A DNA stretch of 5,573 nucleotides from Bacillota bacterium (GTDB lineage: Bacteria; Bacillota; Clostridia; Peptostreptococcales; Anaerovoracaceae): positions 1 through 5,573 of the forward strand of contig JAQXSU010000133.1 in assembly GCA_029219125.1 (NCBI GenBank). The letters are read 5' to 3'. The notes under the pieces are model-generated. The model had not been told where the DNA came from, ran no database searches, and worked only from the letters and a program-made list of their open reading frames with translations. The translations under genes and the position numbers were made by a program. Below, in pieces: positions 1 through 5,367 of this stretch; position 1 is the stretch's first letter; each line of letters opens with the position of its first letter.

Positions 1-347
1 GGGATGCCTGCCCGGTGCATGGCCAGCGTTCTGACGGTTACGCACTCATCGGCAGCACCCGGAATATGAAAGTCCGGGAAATACTTCACCACAGGATCCT
101 CCAGGCTCATCTTCCCTTCCACATCCAGAATGCAGCAGGCAAGCGCCGTCATGGACTTGCTCATGGATGCAATCCCGAACATGGTGTCGCCGTTGACTTC
201 CTTCTTCTCTTCCATGTTTCTGTATCCGTATCCCTTTTCAAAGAGAATCCCCTCCGGTCCGCGAATGCAGATGGCTACGCCGGGATATTTTTTCTCTTCG
301 AACATCTTGTCCAGATACAGTTCCAGCTTCTTCGTATCTCTCTCCAT
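1..347 (-). CDS. Beta-lactamase-family (class C-like) serine hydrolase, N-terminal part
   Basis: This is the first 115 codons of a gene that continues past the left edge of the window. The family (beta-lactamase class C, PBP4*, EstB-type esterases) covers peptidases, esterases and amidases that form an acyl-serine intermediate; the true substrate cannot be told here. Visible landmarks are YPGVAICI (residues 22-29), GYGYRN (39-44), FGIASMSKSMTAL with the S-x-x-K motif at Ser61 and Lys64, and TVRTLAMHRAGI (104-115), which corresponds to the family's usual T-I-R-x-L-L-x-H-T-S-G-I. There is no signal peptide, so the protein is probably cytoplasmic. The Tyr-x-Asn and His/Lys-x-Gly motifs would lie outside the window. 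The ATG at 347 is preceded by GAGAAGG with a short spacing of about 3 nt, a mediocre site. A much stronger one lies upstream at a nine-codon ORF. A sigma-54 promoter at 431-446 precedes the gene. Confidence 0.87.
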   Translation of the reverse strand, partial: MERDTKKLELYLDKMFEEKKYPGVAICIRGPEGILFEKGYGYRNMEEKKEVNGDTMFGIASMSKSMTALACCILDVEGKMSLEDPVVKYFPDFHIPGAADECVTVRTLAMHRAGI

Positions 348-374
348 TTTCCTTCTCTTCTTTTCCTTTTATTT

Positions 375-404
375 TCATGCAGGAAGACGAATCGTCTTTC
401 GCAT
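375..404 (-). CDS. Putative nine-codon upstream/leader ORF (MRKTIRLPA)
   Basis: An ATG at 404 follows AAGGAG with a 6-nt spacer, the best ribosome binding site in this intergenic region. It reads M-R-K-T-I-R-L-P-A and stops at TGA. The serine hydrolase ATG (347) lies 27 nt beyond that stop in the same frame, but TGA and then TAA intervene, so this is not an N-terminal extension of the hydrolase. The predicted sigma-54 transcript would begin only a few bases before the Shine-Dalgarno, making this the first ORF on the mRNA. It could be a leader peptide that couples or tunes translation of the hydrolase, or simply a chance match. The palindrome at 384-398 lies entirely within it. No homology can be claimed for such a short peptide. 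Confidence 0.3.
   Translation of the reverse strand: MRKTIRLPA
384..398. promoter_or_regulatory. Palindrome downstream of the sigma-54 start (candidate operator)
   Basis: AAGACGA-A-TCGTCTT is a perfect 7+1+7 inverted repeat centred at 391, about 30 bp into the predicted transcript and inside the nine-codon ORF. Its inner 13 bases (385-397) fit RGAYGANTCRTCY, the pattern shared with the palindrome at 520-536. In RNA the 7-bp arms leave no usable loop, so an operator is more likely than a hairpin. Confidence 0.45.
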
Positions 405-410
405 AAATAT

Positions 411-416
411 CTCCTT
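411..416 (-). promoter_or_regulatory. Strong Shine-Dalgarno of the nine-codon upstream ORF
   Basis: AAGGAG on the minus strand lies 6 nt before the ATG at 404. It is better placed than the GAGAAGG in front of the serine hydrolase start at 347, which makes the short upstream ORF worth considering as translated. Confidence 0.4.
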
Positions 417-430
417 ACGGTATTTTTTAC

Positions 431-446
431 TGCAAGAAACAAGCCA
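431..446 (-). promoter_or_regulatory. Sigma-54 (-24/-12) promoter of the serine hydrolase
   Basis: The minus strand reads TGGCTTGTTTCTTGCA. It has the invariant GG (445-444) and GC (433-432) separated by exactly 10 bases, and matches 10 of the 12 defined positions of the sigma-54 consensus TGGCACGNNNNTTGCW; the mismatches are the A and C of the -24 element. The predicted transcription start is near 418-420, about 72 nt upstream of the hydrolase ATG. I saw no comparable sigma-A promoter here. The A/T-rich tract upstream (447-519) contains several A-runs and could bend to bring an activator at 520-536 into contact with the polymerase. The sigma-54 activator encoded at 1772-3754 is the obvious candidate regulator. 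Confidence 0.72.
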
Positions 447-478
447 ACATGAAAAAAATTGTTTCATATTGAAAAAAT

Positions 479-517
479 AGGATTTTTGAAGATTCTGTGA
501 ATAATAACAGGATTTTT
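479..517. repeat. Two direct AGGATTTTT repeats, 30 bp apart
   Basis: AGGATTTTT occurs at 479-487 and again at 509-517, immediately left of the 520-536 palindrome. The first copy is followed by GAAGATTC, a partial match to one half of the palindrome core. These may be A-tract bending elements or part of an extended activator site. They could also be chance in A/T-rich DNA. Confidence 0.3.
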
Positions 518-519
518 TT

Positions 520-536
520 CGGGATGATTCATCCCG
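520..536. promoter_or_regulatory. Perfect palindrome, candidate upstream activator site
   Basis: CGGGATGA-T-TCATCCCG is an 8+1+8 perfect inverted repeat just beyond the carboxypeptidase stop codon. Its centre (528) lies about 108 bp upstream of the predicted sigma-54 start, within the range usual for enhancer-binding-protein sites. It shares the core RGAYGANTCRTCY with the palindrome at 384-398. As an alternative it could be a hairpin, but on the minus strand, where the carboxypeptidase gene ends, it is followed by seven A residues rather than T residues. It is therefore not a convincing terminator for that gene. Confidence 0.5.
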
Positions 537-546
537 TTTTAACCCG

Positions 547-1560
547 TTATCTCTTTTTTCTATGCCACATTATCATACCTGCTGCAATCACGGCCGCTGC
601 AAATACAATCAATGTGATCCAGATTGCGGTTTTCGGCTTTTTCAGATCATCTGCCGTGAGGCCTTCCGTCATATCATATAATGCCACCGTATCGACATAC
701 GCGCCCTGCAGGTATTCTCCGTTTCCATCCGGAATATCATCTCCGCCGAAAACTGCCGAATACCATACCAGGCCATCCTTTTCCATGCAGCCGGTGTAGC
801 AGTATCCGGATTGCGGAATCCATCCATCCTTGATGCCTTTCATATATTGGACGTATGGATTATCGCACCGTTCGTCAGGAAATACCATACCATTTACGGG
901 TTCATAGTCAAATCCTTTTTGCCGTTTATTTGAAGGGGGAATCGTACCGCCGTCTTTCAGCACCAGTTCCCGGAATTTATCGAACTGCATGGCATATTCG
1001 GCCATCTTCACCATATCTCTGGCCGATGTATAATGATTGTAGGATGACAGACCCGAAGGATCGGAAAAATGGGTGTTCTCACAGCCCAGTTCCTCCGCTT
1101 TGGCATTCATCATATCGGTGAATCCTCTCATGGATCCGCCGATCTCAAAGGCAAGGGCATTGGCTGCATCATTGGCAGACCGTACCAGCATGAAGCGCAT
1201 GCAGTCCTCATAGGAAATGACTTCCCCGCCCAGCAGATGCTTCTGCGGAATCATGTAACTGCAGTAGTAGGAACTGACTGCATCATCCGAAACAGTGAAT
1301 TCTCCCTCCAGCTGCGGGTTCTGCTCCAGCGCCAGTATGGCCGTCATAATCTTCGTCATACTGGCAGGCAGCAGCTGCTCATCTGCATTTTTTTCATACA
1401 GCACGGTGCCGGTGGTGGCTTCATACAGGATCGCTGCCGTGGTGTTTGGCGTCGGATCCTCCTGTAAGCTTTCCGCCATGGCGCTTCCCGGCAGAAGCAG
1501 GATCAGCATGCTCAGCAGAAATGCTGCGATATATTTTCCAGTTCTTTTCTTCTTGTTCAT
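547..1560 (-). CDS. D-alanyl-D-alanine carboxypeptidase-like protein (peptidase S11), membrane-anchored
   Basis: This 337-residue protein resembles the low-molecular-weight penicillin-binding proteins that trim the terminal D-Ala from peptidoglycan stem peptides outside the membrane. Residues 1-29 form a signal peptide (basic KKKRTGK, hydrophobic core, AMA before Glu30). The catalytic S-x-x-K motif is Ser67-Met-Thr-Lys70 within PASMTKIMTA, and the S-x-N motif is Ser128-Ala-Asn130. The third motif, normally Lys-Thr-Gly, reads Lys244-Asp-Gly246, an unusual change. The typical C-terminal beta-rich PBP5 domain is absent. Instead a short linker leads to a transmembrane helix (about 312-332) and a basic WHRKKR end, giving a C-terminal anchor. 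Six cysteines (100, 120, 160, 232, 254, 258) lie in the mature extracytoplasmic part. The start is supported by GAGG 6 nt upstream (1567-1570) and by the signal peptide. The gene has its own promoter and diverges from the sigma-54 activator gene. No clear terminator follows it, so read-through into the serine hydrolase is possible. Confidence 0.9.
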   Translation of the reverse strand: MNKKKRTGKYIAAFLLSMLILLLPGSAMAESLQEDPTPNTTAAILYEATTGTVLYEKNADEQLLPASMTKIMTAILALEQNPQLEGEFTVSDDAVSSYYCSYMIPQKHLLGGEVISYEDCMRFMLVRSANDAANALAFEIGGSMRGFTDMMNAKAEELGCENTHFSDPSGLSSYNHYTSARDMVKMAEYAMQFDKFRELVLKDGGTIPPSNKRQKGFDYEPVNGMVFPDERCDNPYVQYMKGIKDGWIPQSGYCYTGCMEKDGLVWYSAVFGGDDIPDGNGEYLQGAYVDTVALYDMTEGLTADDLKKPKTAIWITLIVFAAAVIAAGMIMWHRKKR

Positions 1561-1566
1561 GATTTA

Positions 1567-1570
1567 CCTC
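1567..1570 (-). promoter_or_regulatory. Ribosome binding site of the carboxypeptidase gene
   Basis: GAGG on the minus strand lies 6 nt before the ATG at 1560. It fixes the start so that the protein begins directly with its signal peptide. Confidence 0.65.
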
Positions 1571-1603
1571 ATAAAATTTAGCATTTGAGAATTTATATTC
1601 GAT

Positions 1604-1632
1604 ATTATAGCACTGCATTTTCTGTCCGTCTA
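1604..1632 (-). promoter_or_regulatory. Sigma-A-type promoter of the carboxypeptidase gene, extended -10
   Basis: A perfect TATAAT (1609-1604) is preceded by TG one base upstream (1612-1611), making an extended -10. TAGACG (1632-1627) sits 17 bp upstream as a 4-of-6 match to the -35 hexamer. The predicted start near 1597 leaves a leader of about 36 nt. A-runs beyond the -35 at 1646-1650 and 1666-1672 may act as an UP element. Confidence 0.72.
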
Positions 1633-1641
1633 TTTGAATTT

Positions 1642-1670
1642 GATGTTTTTCCCTGTATTTCGATGTTTTT
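1642..1670. repeat. Direct repeat GATGTTTTT, 20-bp period
   Basis: GATGTTTTT occurs at 1642-1650 and 1662-1670, spaced by about two helical turns, between the divergent promoters of the carboxypeptidase and the sigma-54 activator. It may be a regulator site or a phased A-tract upstream of the carboxypeptidase -35. Confidence 0.3.
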
Positions 1671-1713
1671 TTATTCCAATAGGGTATTTTTCAGGAGTAT
1701 ATCTTATTTTATC

Positions 1714-1741
1714 TTGTTTTCGAGTGACGTTGTGGTATACT
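1714..1741 (+). promoter_or_regulatory. Sigma-A-type promoter of the sigma-54 activator gene
   Basis: TATACT (1736-1741) has TG one base upstream (1733-1734), an extended -10. TTGTTT (1714-1719) lies 16 bp upstream as a weak -35. The start would be near 1748, leaving a leader of about 24 nt before the ATG at 1772. The activator gene thus appears to be transcribed by the housekeeping sigma factor rather than sigma-54. Confidence 0.6.
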
Positions 1742-1758
1742 TTCTATATACAAAAACC

Positions 1759-1765
1759 AGGAGGG
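1759..1765 (+). promoter_or_regulatory. Shine-Dalgarno fixing the activator start
   Basis: AGGAGGG lies 6 nt upstream of the ATG at 1772. It decides the start against an in-frame ATG at 1634, which lies upstream of the predicted promoter and would add 46 residues of unlikely, Phe-rich sequence. Confidence 0.85.
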
Positions 1766-1771
1766 AGTGCC

Positions 1772-3754
1772 ATGAAACATGTAGGTATCGTTTTCGCCAA
1801 CACGGAAAACGCTGACGCCATGGACTATCTGAAAAAGTCACTGGAAAATATTTTCGAGGAATATGTACAGTTCACGCTGTATTATACGGAGCTTTTTCAA
1901 GAAGATACGATCCTTCATGAGGATGCGTATTTAATGGAACACGAAGTGCCATTTGAATATTTGCGGCATCATGTCAGTGATTATACGGCGATCTTTGCAC
2001 TGGAACGCAGTTTTCCGAAAGGAAGTCTGGAACGGATTCTCGCCATTCCGGAAAATACCAATGTGCTCGTCGTCAACGACGGAACCAATTCATCCAAGGA
2101 ACTGGTTTCCACCCTTTCCTATCTGAATGTAGGCCACATAAACATGACGGCCCTTGACTATCCGCTGCGGAATACCCATGCGTACGATGATTTCTCCGTT
2201 GCAATTACCACCGGTGCACCGCAGTACGTGCCGAAACATATAAAAGATGTCATTGATGTAGGCATTCGCCAGATCAGTTTCAGCACAGTCTACACACTGA
2301 TGCGTTTCCTGGATCTGGATGTCAATGTGATCAACCGGAACCTGTTCCGCCATATCAAGACGCTGGTCGAGCCAGACACTTCCTATCACGATAACTACAT
2401 TTTCAGCTATCTGAAAGGTGAAATGCTGGATCACATCGCCAATTCCGGCCCCTATGCCATGCTGTTGGTGGACAGCCGCTGCCGTCCCGTTTATGCCAAT
2501 AAAAAAGCCCTCTCTCTGCTCCACGCTGCAGAGACCCGCTATATCAATATTCTGGATTTTGTCCCGAAACAGCTGCTGGAAGGGAGTGAGACAACGTCGG
2601 CCATTGTCAGCGTAAATGGTGTCAACTATCACTGCGATAAATACACCTTTTCCATCATGGATGAAACCATCGGCTATTTCATCCTGTTCCAGGACGAAAA
2701 TGAGCTGGAGCTCTACAGCCGGCAGAATGTGCAGAAAGGCTATGTGGCGCGGCACCAGTTCCGGGATATCATTCATCAGTCTCAAGTCATGGACGACCTC
2801 ATTTCGAAAATTTCAAAAATTGCGCCTACCGACTTTACCGTTCTCCTCAGCGGTGAGAGTGGTACTGGAAAGGAACTGATGGCCCAGTCCATTCACAACG
2901 GTTCCTTCCGGAATAAGGAACCGTTCGTGGCGATCAACTGTGCAGCCCTCCCGGAAAACCTGCTGGAAAGCGAGCTTTTCGGATACGAGCCCGGTGCTTT
3001 TACCGGGGCCCGTGAAAAGGGAAAGGTGGGACTTTTCGAACAGGCCAATCATGGCACGATCTTCCTCGATGAGATCGGAGATATTTCTCCGAAGCTGCAA
3101 AGCCAGCTGCTCCGTGTCATCCAGGAGAAACAGATCATGCGGCTGGGCGGTGACCGGCTGATGGACATCGATGTGCGGCTGATTACCGCCACCAATAAGG
3201 ATCTGGCAGAGGCAGTCCGAAAAGGAGAATTCCGTCAGGACCTGTTCTTCCGTCTCAATGTACTGGCATTTCATCTTCCTCCGCTGCGCAGCAGAAGAGA
3301 CGATATCCCTCTTCTGCTGGAGCATTTCATGGGATCTGCTTACCGTTCTCTGTCCGGTGAAGAACGACGCATTCTGCTGTCCTATGACTGGCCTGGAAAT
3401 ATCAGGGAAATTGAAAATGTAACCGCCTACTATGACGCCCTCTGCTCTCTGCCGGATTATATCTATCAGAATTCATATGCGATGCATTCCGTTCGACCTG
3501 CAAAAGCAGCCACGTCAGACCATCTTGAAAAAATACTGCTGAAGCTGATCGAAGCCAATACCTCACTTTCCCATGGAATCGGACGGACTGCCATGCTTCA
3601 CTTTTTGCAGGAAAACGAGATTGCCGTCAGCGACAGCCGTCTTCGCAGGATTCTCTCCGATCTGGAGCAGCGGGGTCTTCTGGAAATCGGAAAAGGCCGC
3701 GGCGGCACCATGATTACCGAAGAAGGCAGAAACTATCTGCAACGTCTTCTCTGA
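1772..3754 (+). CDS. Sigma-54-dependent transcriptional activator: sensor, PAS, AAA+, winged helix
   Basis: This 660-residue enhancer-binding protein would use ATP hydrolysis to remodel sigma-54 RNA polymerase at -24/-12 promoters. Residues about 1-200 form an alpha/beta sensor-like region of a type I associate with clostridial regulators; its landmarks are VLVVNDGTNSSKELVSTL, LNVGHINM and TTGAPQYVPKHIKDVIDVG. Residues about 222-308 look like a PAS domain (GPYAMLLVDSRCRPVYANKKA), then a linker. The AAA+ domain (about 325-560) is complete: Walker A GESGTGKE (361-368), sigma-54 contact loop GAFTGA (408-413), Walker B GTIFLDEIGD (428-437), arginine-finger region FRQDLFFRLNV (487-497) and sensor II WPGNIREIENV (540-550). 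The C-terminus is not the usual Fis-type helix. Residues about 585-660 (SDSRLRRILSDLEQRGLLE, then KGRGGTMITEEGRNYL) resemble a winged helix of the kind in NrpR-type regulators. With no receiver domain, it is probably controlled by a ligand or redox signal, not phosphorylation. The likely local target is the serine hydrolase promoter at 431-446. Confidence 0.93.
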   Translation: MKHVGIVFANTENADAMDYLKKSLENIFEEYVQFTLYYTELFQEDTILHEDAYLMEHEVPFEYLRHHVSDYTAIFALERSFPKGSLERILAIPENTNVLVVNDGTNSSKELVSTLSYLNVGHINMTALDYPLRNTHAYDDFSVAITTGAPQYVPKHIKDVIDVGIRQISFSTVYTLMRFLDLDVNVINRNLFRHIKTLVEPDTSYHDNYIFSYLKGEMLDHIANSGPYAMLLVDSRCRPVYANKKALSLLHAAETRYINILDFVPKQLLEGSETTSAIVSVNGVNYHCDKYTFSIMDETIGYFILFQDENELELYSRQNVQKGYVARHQFRDIIHQSQVMDDLISKISKIAPTDFTVLLSGESGTGKELMAQSIHNGSFRNKEPFVAINCAALPENLLESELFGYEPGAFTGAREKGKVGLFEQANHGTIFLDEIGDISPKLQSQLLRVIQEKQIMRLGGDRLMDIDVRLITATNKDLAEAVRKGEFRQDLFFRLNVLAFHLPPLRSRRDDIPLLLEHFMGSAYRSLSGEERRILLSYDWPGNIREIENVTAYYDALCSLPDYIYQNSYAMHSVRPAKAATSDHLEKILLKLIEANTSLSHGIGRTAMLHFLQENEIAVSDSRLRRILSDLEQRGLLEIGKGRGGTMITEEGRNYLQRLL

Positions 3755-3774
3755 GTTTCACGTCAAAGCATAAC

Positions 3775-3828
3775 AAACCCCCTGGGCCGGCTGCATTCCA
3801 CAGCTGACCCAGGGGGTTTATTTATTTC
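3775..3828. terminator. Bidirectional rho-independent terminator
   Basis: The arms AAACCCCCTGGG (3775-3786) and CCCAGGGGGTTT (3808-3819) are perfectly complementary over 12 bp. An inner GCTG/CAGC pairing may extend the hairpin. On the plus strand TTTATTTATTT follows; on the minus strand TTTGTTATG follows. It lies between the convergent activator and rnfB genes, 20 bp after the activator stop and just after the rnfB stop in its own direction, so it likely ends both transcripts. Confidence 0.92.
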
Positions 3829-3847
3829 AGTTTAGAAAGGTTGTCTC

Positions 3848-4774
3848 TTATTCTGCCTTTGGTGCTTCCGCTTCTGCTGCTGGTGCAGGAGCTTCAGCCT
3901 TTGGTGCTTCCGCTGCCGGAGCAGGTGCTTTCGGAGCTGCAGGTGCTGCAGATGCGGCCGGAGCAGCCGGCTTTCTCTTTGCTCTCATATTGAGGATTGC
4001 GCCGGTCGGGCACTCCTTGGCACAAAGTCCGCAGTTCTTGCACTTTTCCGGATCGATTGCAGCCAGATTATCTGTAATCGTTACGGCCTCAAACTTGCAG
4101 GCCTTTTCGCACTTCTTGCAGCCGATACAGCCATTTGCACAGTTCTTTCTGGTAACAGCACCCTTATCCTTGGAATTACACTGTACCACCACTTTATTCT
4201 TGGCAGGTGCAATACGAATTACGTGGTTCGGGCACTGGTTTGCACAGATACCGCATCCTACGCAGAGATCACGGTTTACAACAGCTACGCCATTGCATAC
4301 CTGAATCGCGCCATACGGGCAGGCAGCTGCACAGTCGCCCAGACCCATACAACCGTAGCGGCAGGCAGAAAGGCCGCCGAAAAGCTGCTTCGCAGCTGCA
4401 CAGGTTGACAGGCCCTGATATTCCATCAGAGTCTTGGCAGCTTCCGCATTTCCGTTACACATTACCACAGCAACCTGCGGTTCTGCAGAACCGGCTTCCA
4501 CGCCCAGAATCTCTGCCAGCTTGGCAGCGCAGTCTGCACCGCCAACCGGACATTTCGCCGTGCCGATGGAAGGATCCGCCGCCAGCGCATTTGCGTAATC
4601 ATCGCATCCGGCGAAGCCGCAGGCACCGCAGTTTGCGCCCGGAAGTTCCGCTCTCAGATTTGTTACAGTCTCATCTACAGGAACGTAGAAGATTTTGGAA
4701 GCAATTGTCAGAATAACAGCAAATACGAAACCTACTGCTGAAACCAGTACGACTGGTATTAAAATGTCCATCAT
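3848..4774 (-). CDS. rnfB: Rnf complex subunit RnfB, multi-cluster iron-sulfur protein
   Basis: RnfB is the electron-entry subunit of the membrane Rnf complex, which oxidises reduced ferredoxin, passes electrons to NAD+ and pumps Na+ or H+. The 308 residues comprise an N-terminal membrane helix (about 3-27), a 4Fe-4S domain with NCGACGFAGCDDY (Cys49, 52, 57, and Cys75), and a ferredoxin-like region. That region has four cysteine sets: Cys138/142/148/152, Cys171/174/177/181, Cys216/219/222/226 and Cys245/248/251/255. This indicates about five [4Fe-4S] clusters. From residue 264 the protein ends in an Ala/Pro/Lys/Glu-rich tail of about 45 residues that carries no cysteines. The start at 4774 follows AAGGAGG with a 9-nt spacer; a second ATG three bases on (4771) is also possible. 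The gene lies 20 nt after rnfA and is the last of the operon, followed by a terminator. Confidence 0.96.
   Translation of the reverse strand: MMDILIPVVLVSAVGFVFAVILTIASKIFYVPVDETVTNLRAELPGANCGACGFAGCDDYANALAADPSIGTAKCPVGGADCAAKLAEILGVEAGSAEPQVAVVMCNGNAEAAKTLMEYQGLSTCAAAKQLFGGLSACRYGCMGLGDCAAACPYGAIQVCNGVAVVNRDLCVGCGICANQCPNHVIRIAPAKNKVVVQCNSKDKGAVTRKNCANGCIGCKKCEKACKFEAVTITDNLAAIDPEKCKNCGLCAKECPTGAILNMRAKRKPAAPAASAAPAAPKAPAPAAEAPKAEAPAPAAEAEAPKAE
3855..3914. repeat. 18-bp direct repeat in the rnfB tail, 42-bp period
   Basis: GCCTTTGGTGCTTCCGCT occurs at 3855-3872 and 3897-3914, a spacing of 14 codons. It encodes the repeated A-E-A-P-K-A units of the low-complexity RnfB tail. Such a repeat can expand or contract, so tail length may vary between strains. 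Confidence 0.7.
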
Positions 4775-4783
4775 TTCTCATCG

Positions 4784-4790
4784 CCTCCTT
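4784..4790 (-). promoter_or_regulatory. Ribosome binding site of rnfB
   Basis: AAGGAGG on the minus strand occupies the gap between the rnfA stop and the rnfB start, 9 nt before the ATG at 4774. An out-of-frame ATG lies 2 nt after it but would read a different frame. Confidence 0.8.
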
Positions 4791-4794
4791 CTTC

Positions 4795-5367
4795 TTATAC
4801 TAAGCCGCCGAATCCCATGAATGCCAGGGACAGCAGGGCAGCAGTAACCAATACGATCGGAGAACCCTGGAAAGCCTTTGGAACGGCAGGATTATCATCG
4901 ATTTTCTTTCTCATGCCGGAGAAAATTACCATAGCCAGCAGGAAGCCGACACCGGCGCCAAAGGAATTTACCAGAGCCTGAATGTAATTATAGCCTTCAT
5001 CGATGTTGGTGATACATACACCCAGTACGGCACAGTTGGTGGTGATCAGCGGAAGGAACACGCCCAGTGCCTTATGCAGGGACGGTATGAACTTCTTCAG
5101 CGCCATTTCCACGAACTGAACCAGTGCGGCAATGACCAGAATAAACACGATGGTCTGCAGATATCCGATGCCGAAGCTGTCAAGCAGCAGCTGAACCGGC
5201 CATGTTACGGCAGTCGCCAGTACCATTACGAAGATAACGGCGATACCCATACCTACTGCAGAATCCAGCTTCTTGGATACACCAAGGAACGGGCAGATGC
5301 CCAGGAACTGAGCCAGCACATAGTTGTTTACCAGAATCATTCCAAGTATGATAGAAAAGTAACTCAT
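4795..5367 (-). CDS. rnfA: Rnf complex membrane subunit RnfA
   Basis: RnfA is an integral membrane subunit of the Rnf ferredoxin:NAD+ oxidoreductase, homologous to NqrE of the Na+-pumping NADH:quinone oxidoreductase. The 190 residues contain about six hydrophobic helices and the family signatures NNYVLAQFLGICPFLGVS (14-31) and LPLITTNCAVLGV (105-117). Cys25 and Cys112 in these half-helix motifs match the positions that, in characterised Nqr/Rnf complexes, hold an iron-sulfur centre within the membrane between RnfA and RnfE. The length is normal for the family. The start ATG overlaps the rnfE stop codon by one base (TAATG), and the Shine-Dalgarno AAAGGAG (5378-5384, 10 nt upstream) lies inside rnfE, which indicates translational coupling. 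Expression depends on the operon promoter outside the window. Confidence 0.97.
   Translation of the reverse strand: MSYFSIILGMILVNNYVLAQFLGICPFLGVSKKLDSAVGMGIAVIFVMVLATAVTWPVQLLLDSFGIGYLQTIVFILVIAALVQFVEMALKKFIPSLHKALGVFLPLITTNCAVLGVCITNIDEGYNYIQALVNSFGAGVGFLLAMVIFSGMRKKIDDNPAVPKAFQGSPIVLVTAALLSLAFMGFGGLV

Noticed and set aside
15..480. Plus-strand open frames over the hydrolase and its upstream region
   Set aside because: They are shadows of the minus-strand serine hydrolase, which has a clear S-x-x-K motif. They have no recognisable domains.
466..492. A sigma-A promoter for the hydrolase (TTCAAA, 16 bp, TATGAA)
   Set aside because: Both hexamers are poor and lie in a homopolymer-rich stretch where such matches are expected by chance. 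The sigma-54 site is far better.
520..536. Palindrome as a rho-independent terminator of the carboxypeptidase gene
   Set aside because: On the minus strand it is followed by a run of A, not T, and the loop is only about 3 nt. Only the plus strand has TTTT after it, and no plus-strand gene ends there.
1634..1771. A 46-codon N-terminal extension of the sigma-54 activator from an in-frame ATG at 1634
   Set aside because: It would start upstream of the predicted promoter, has no Shine-Dalgarno and is Phe-rich. The ATG at 1772 has a perfect AGGAGGG site and begins a typical beta-strand (MKHVGIVFA).
2090..3325. Minus-strand open frames opposite the activator
   Set aside because: They mirror the conserved AAA+ and sensor coding sequence on the plus strand and show no domain pattern of their own.
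4207..4716. A 169-codon plus-strand frame opposite rnfB
   Set aside because: It is rich in Arg, His, Pro and Ser, as expected for the antisense of cysteine- and alanine-rich codons, and rnfB itself is certain.
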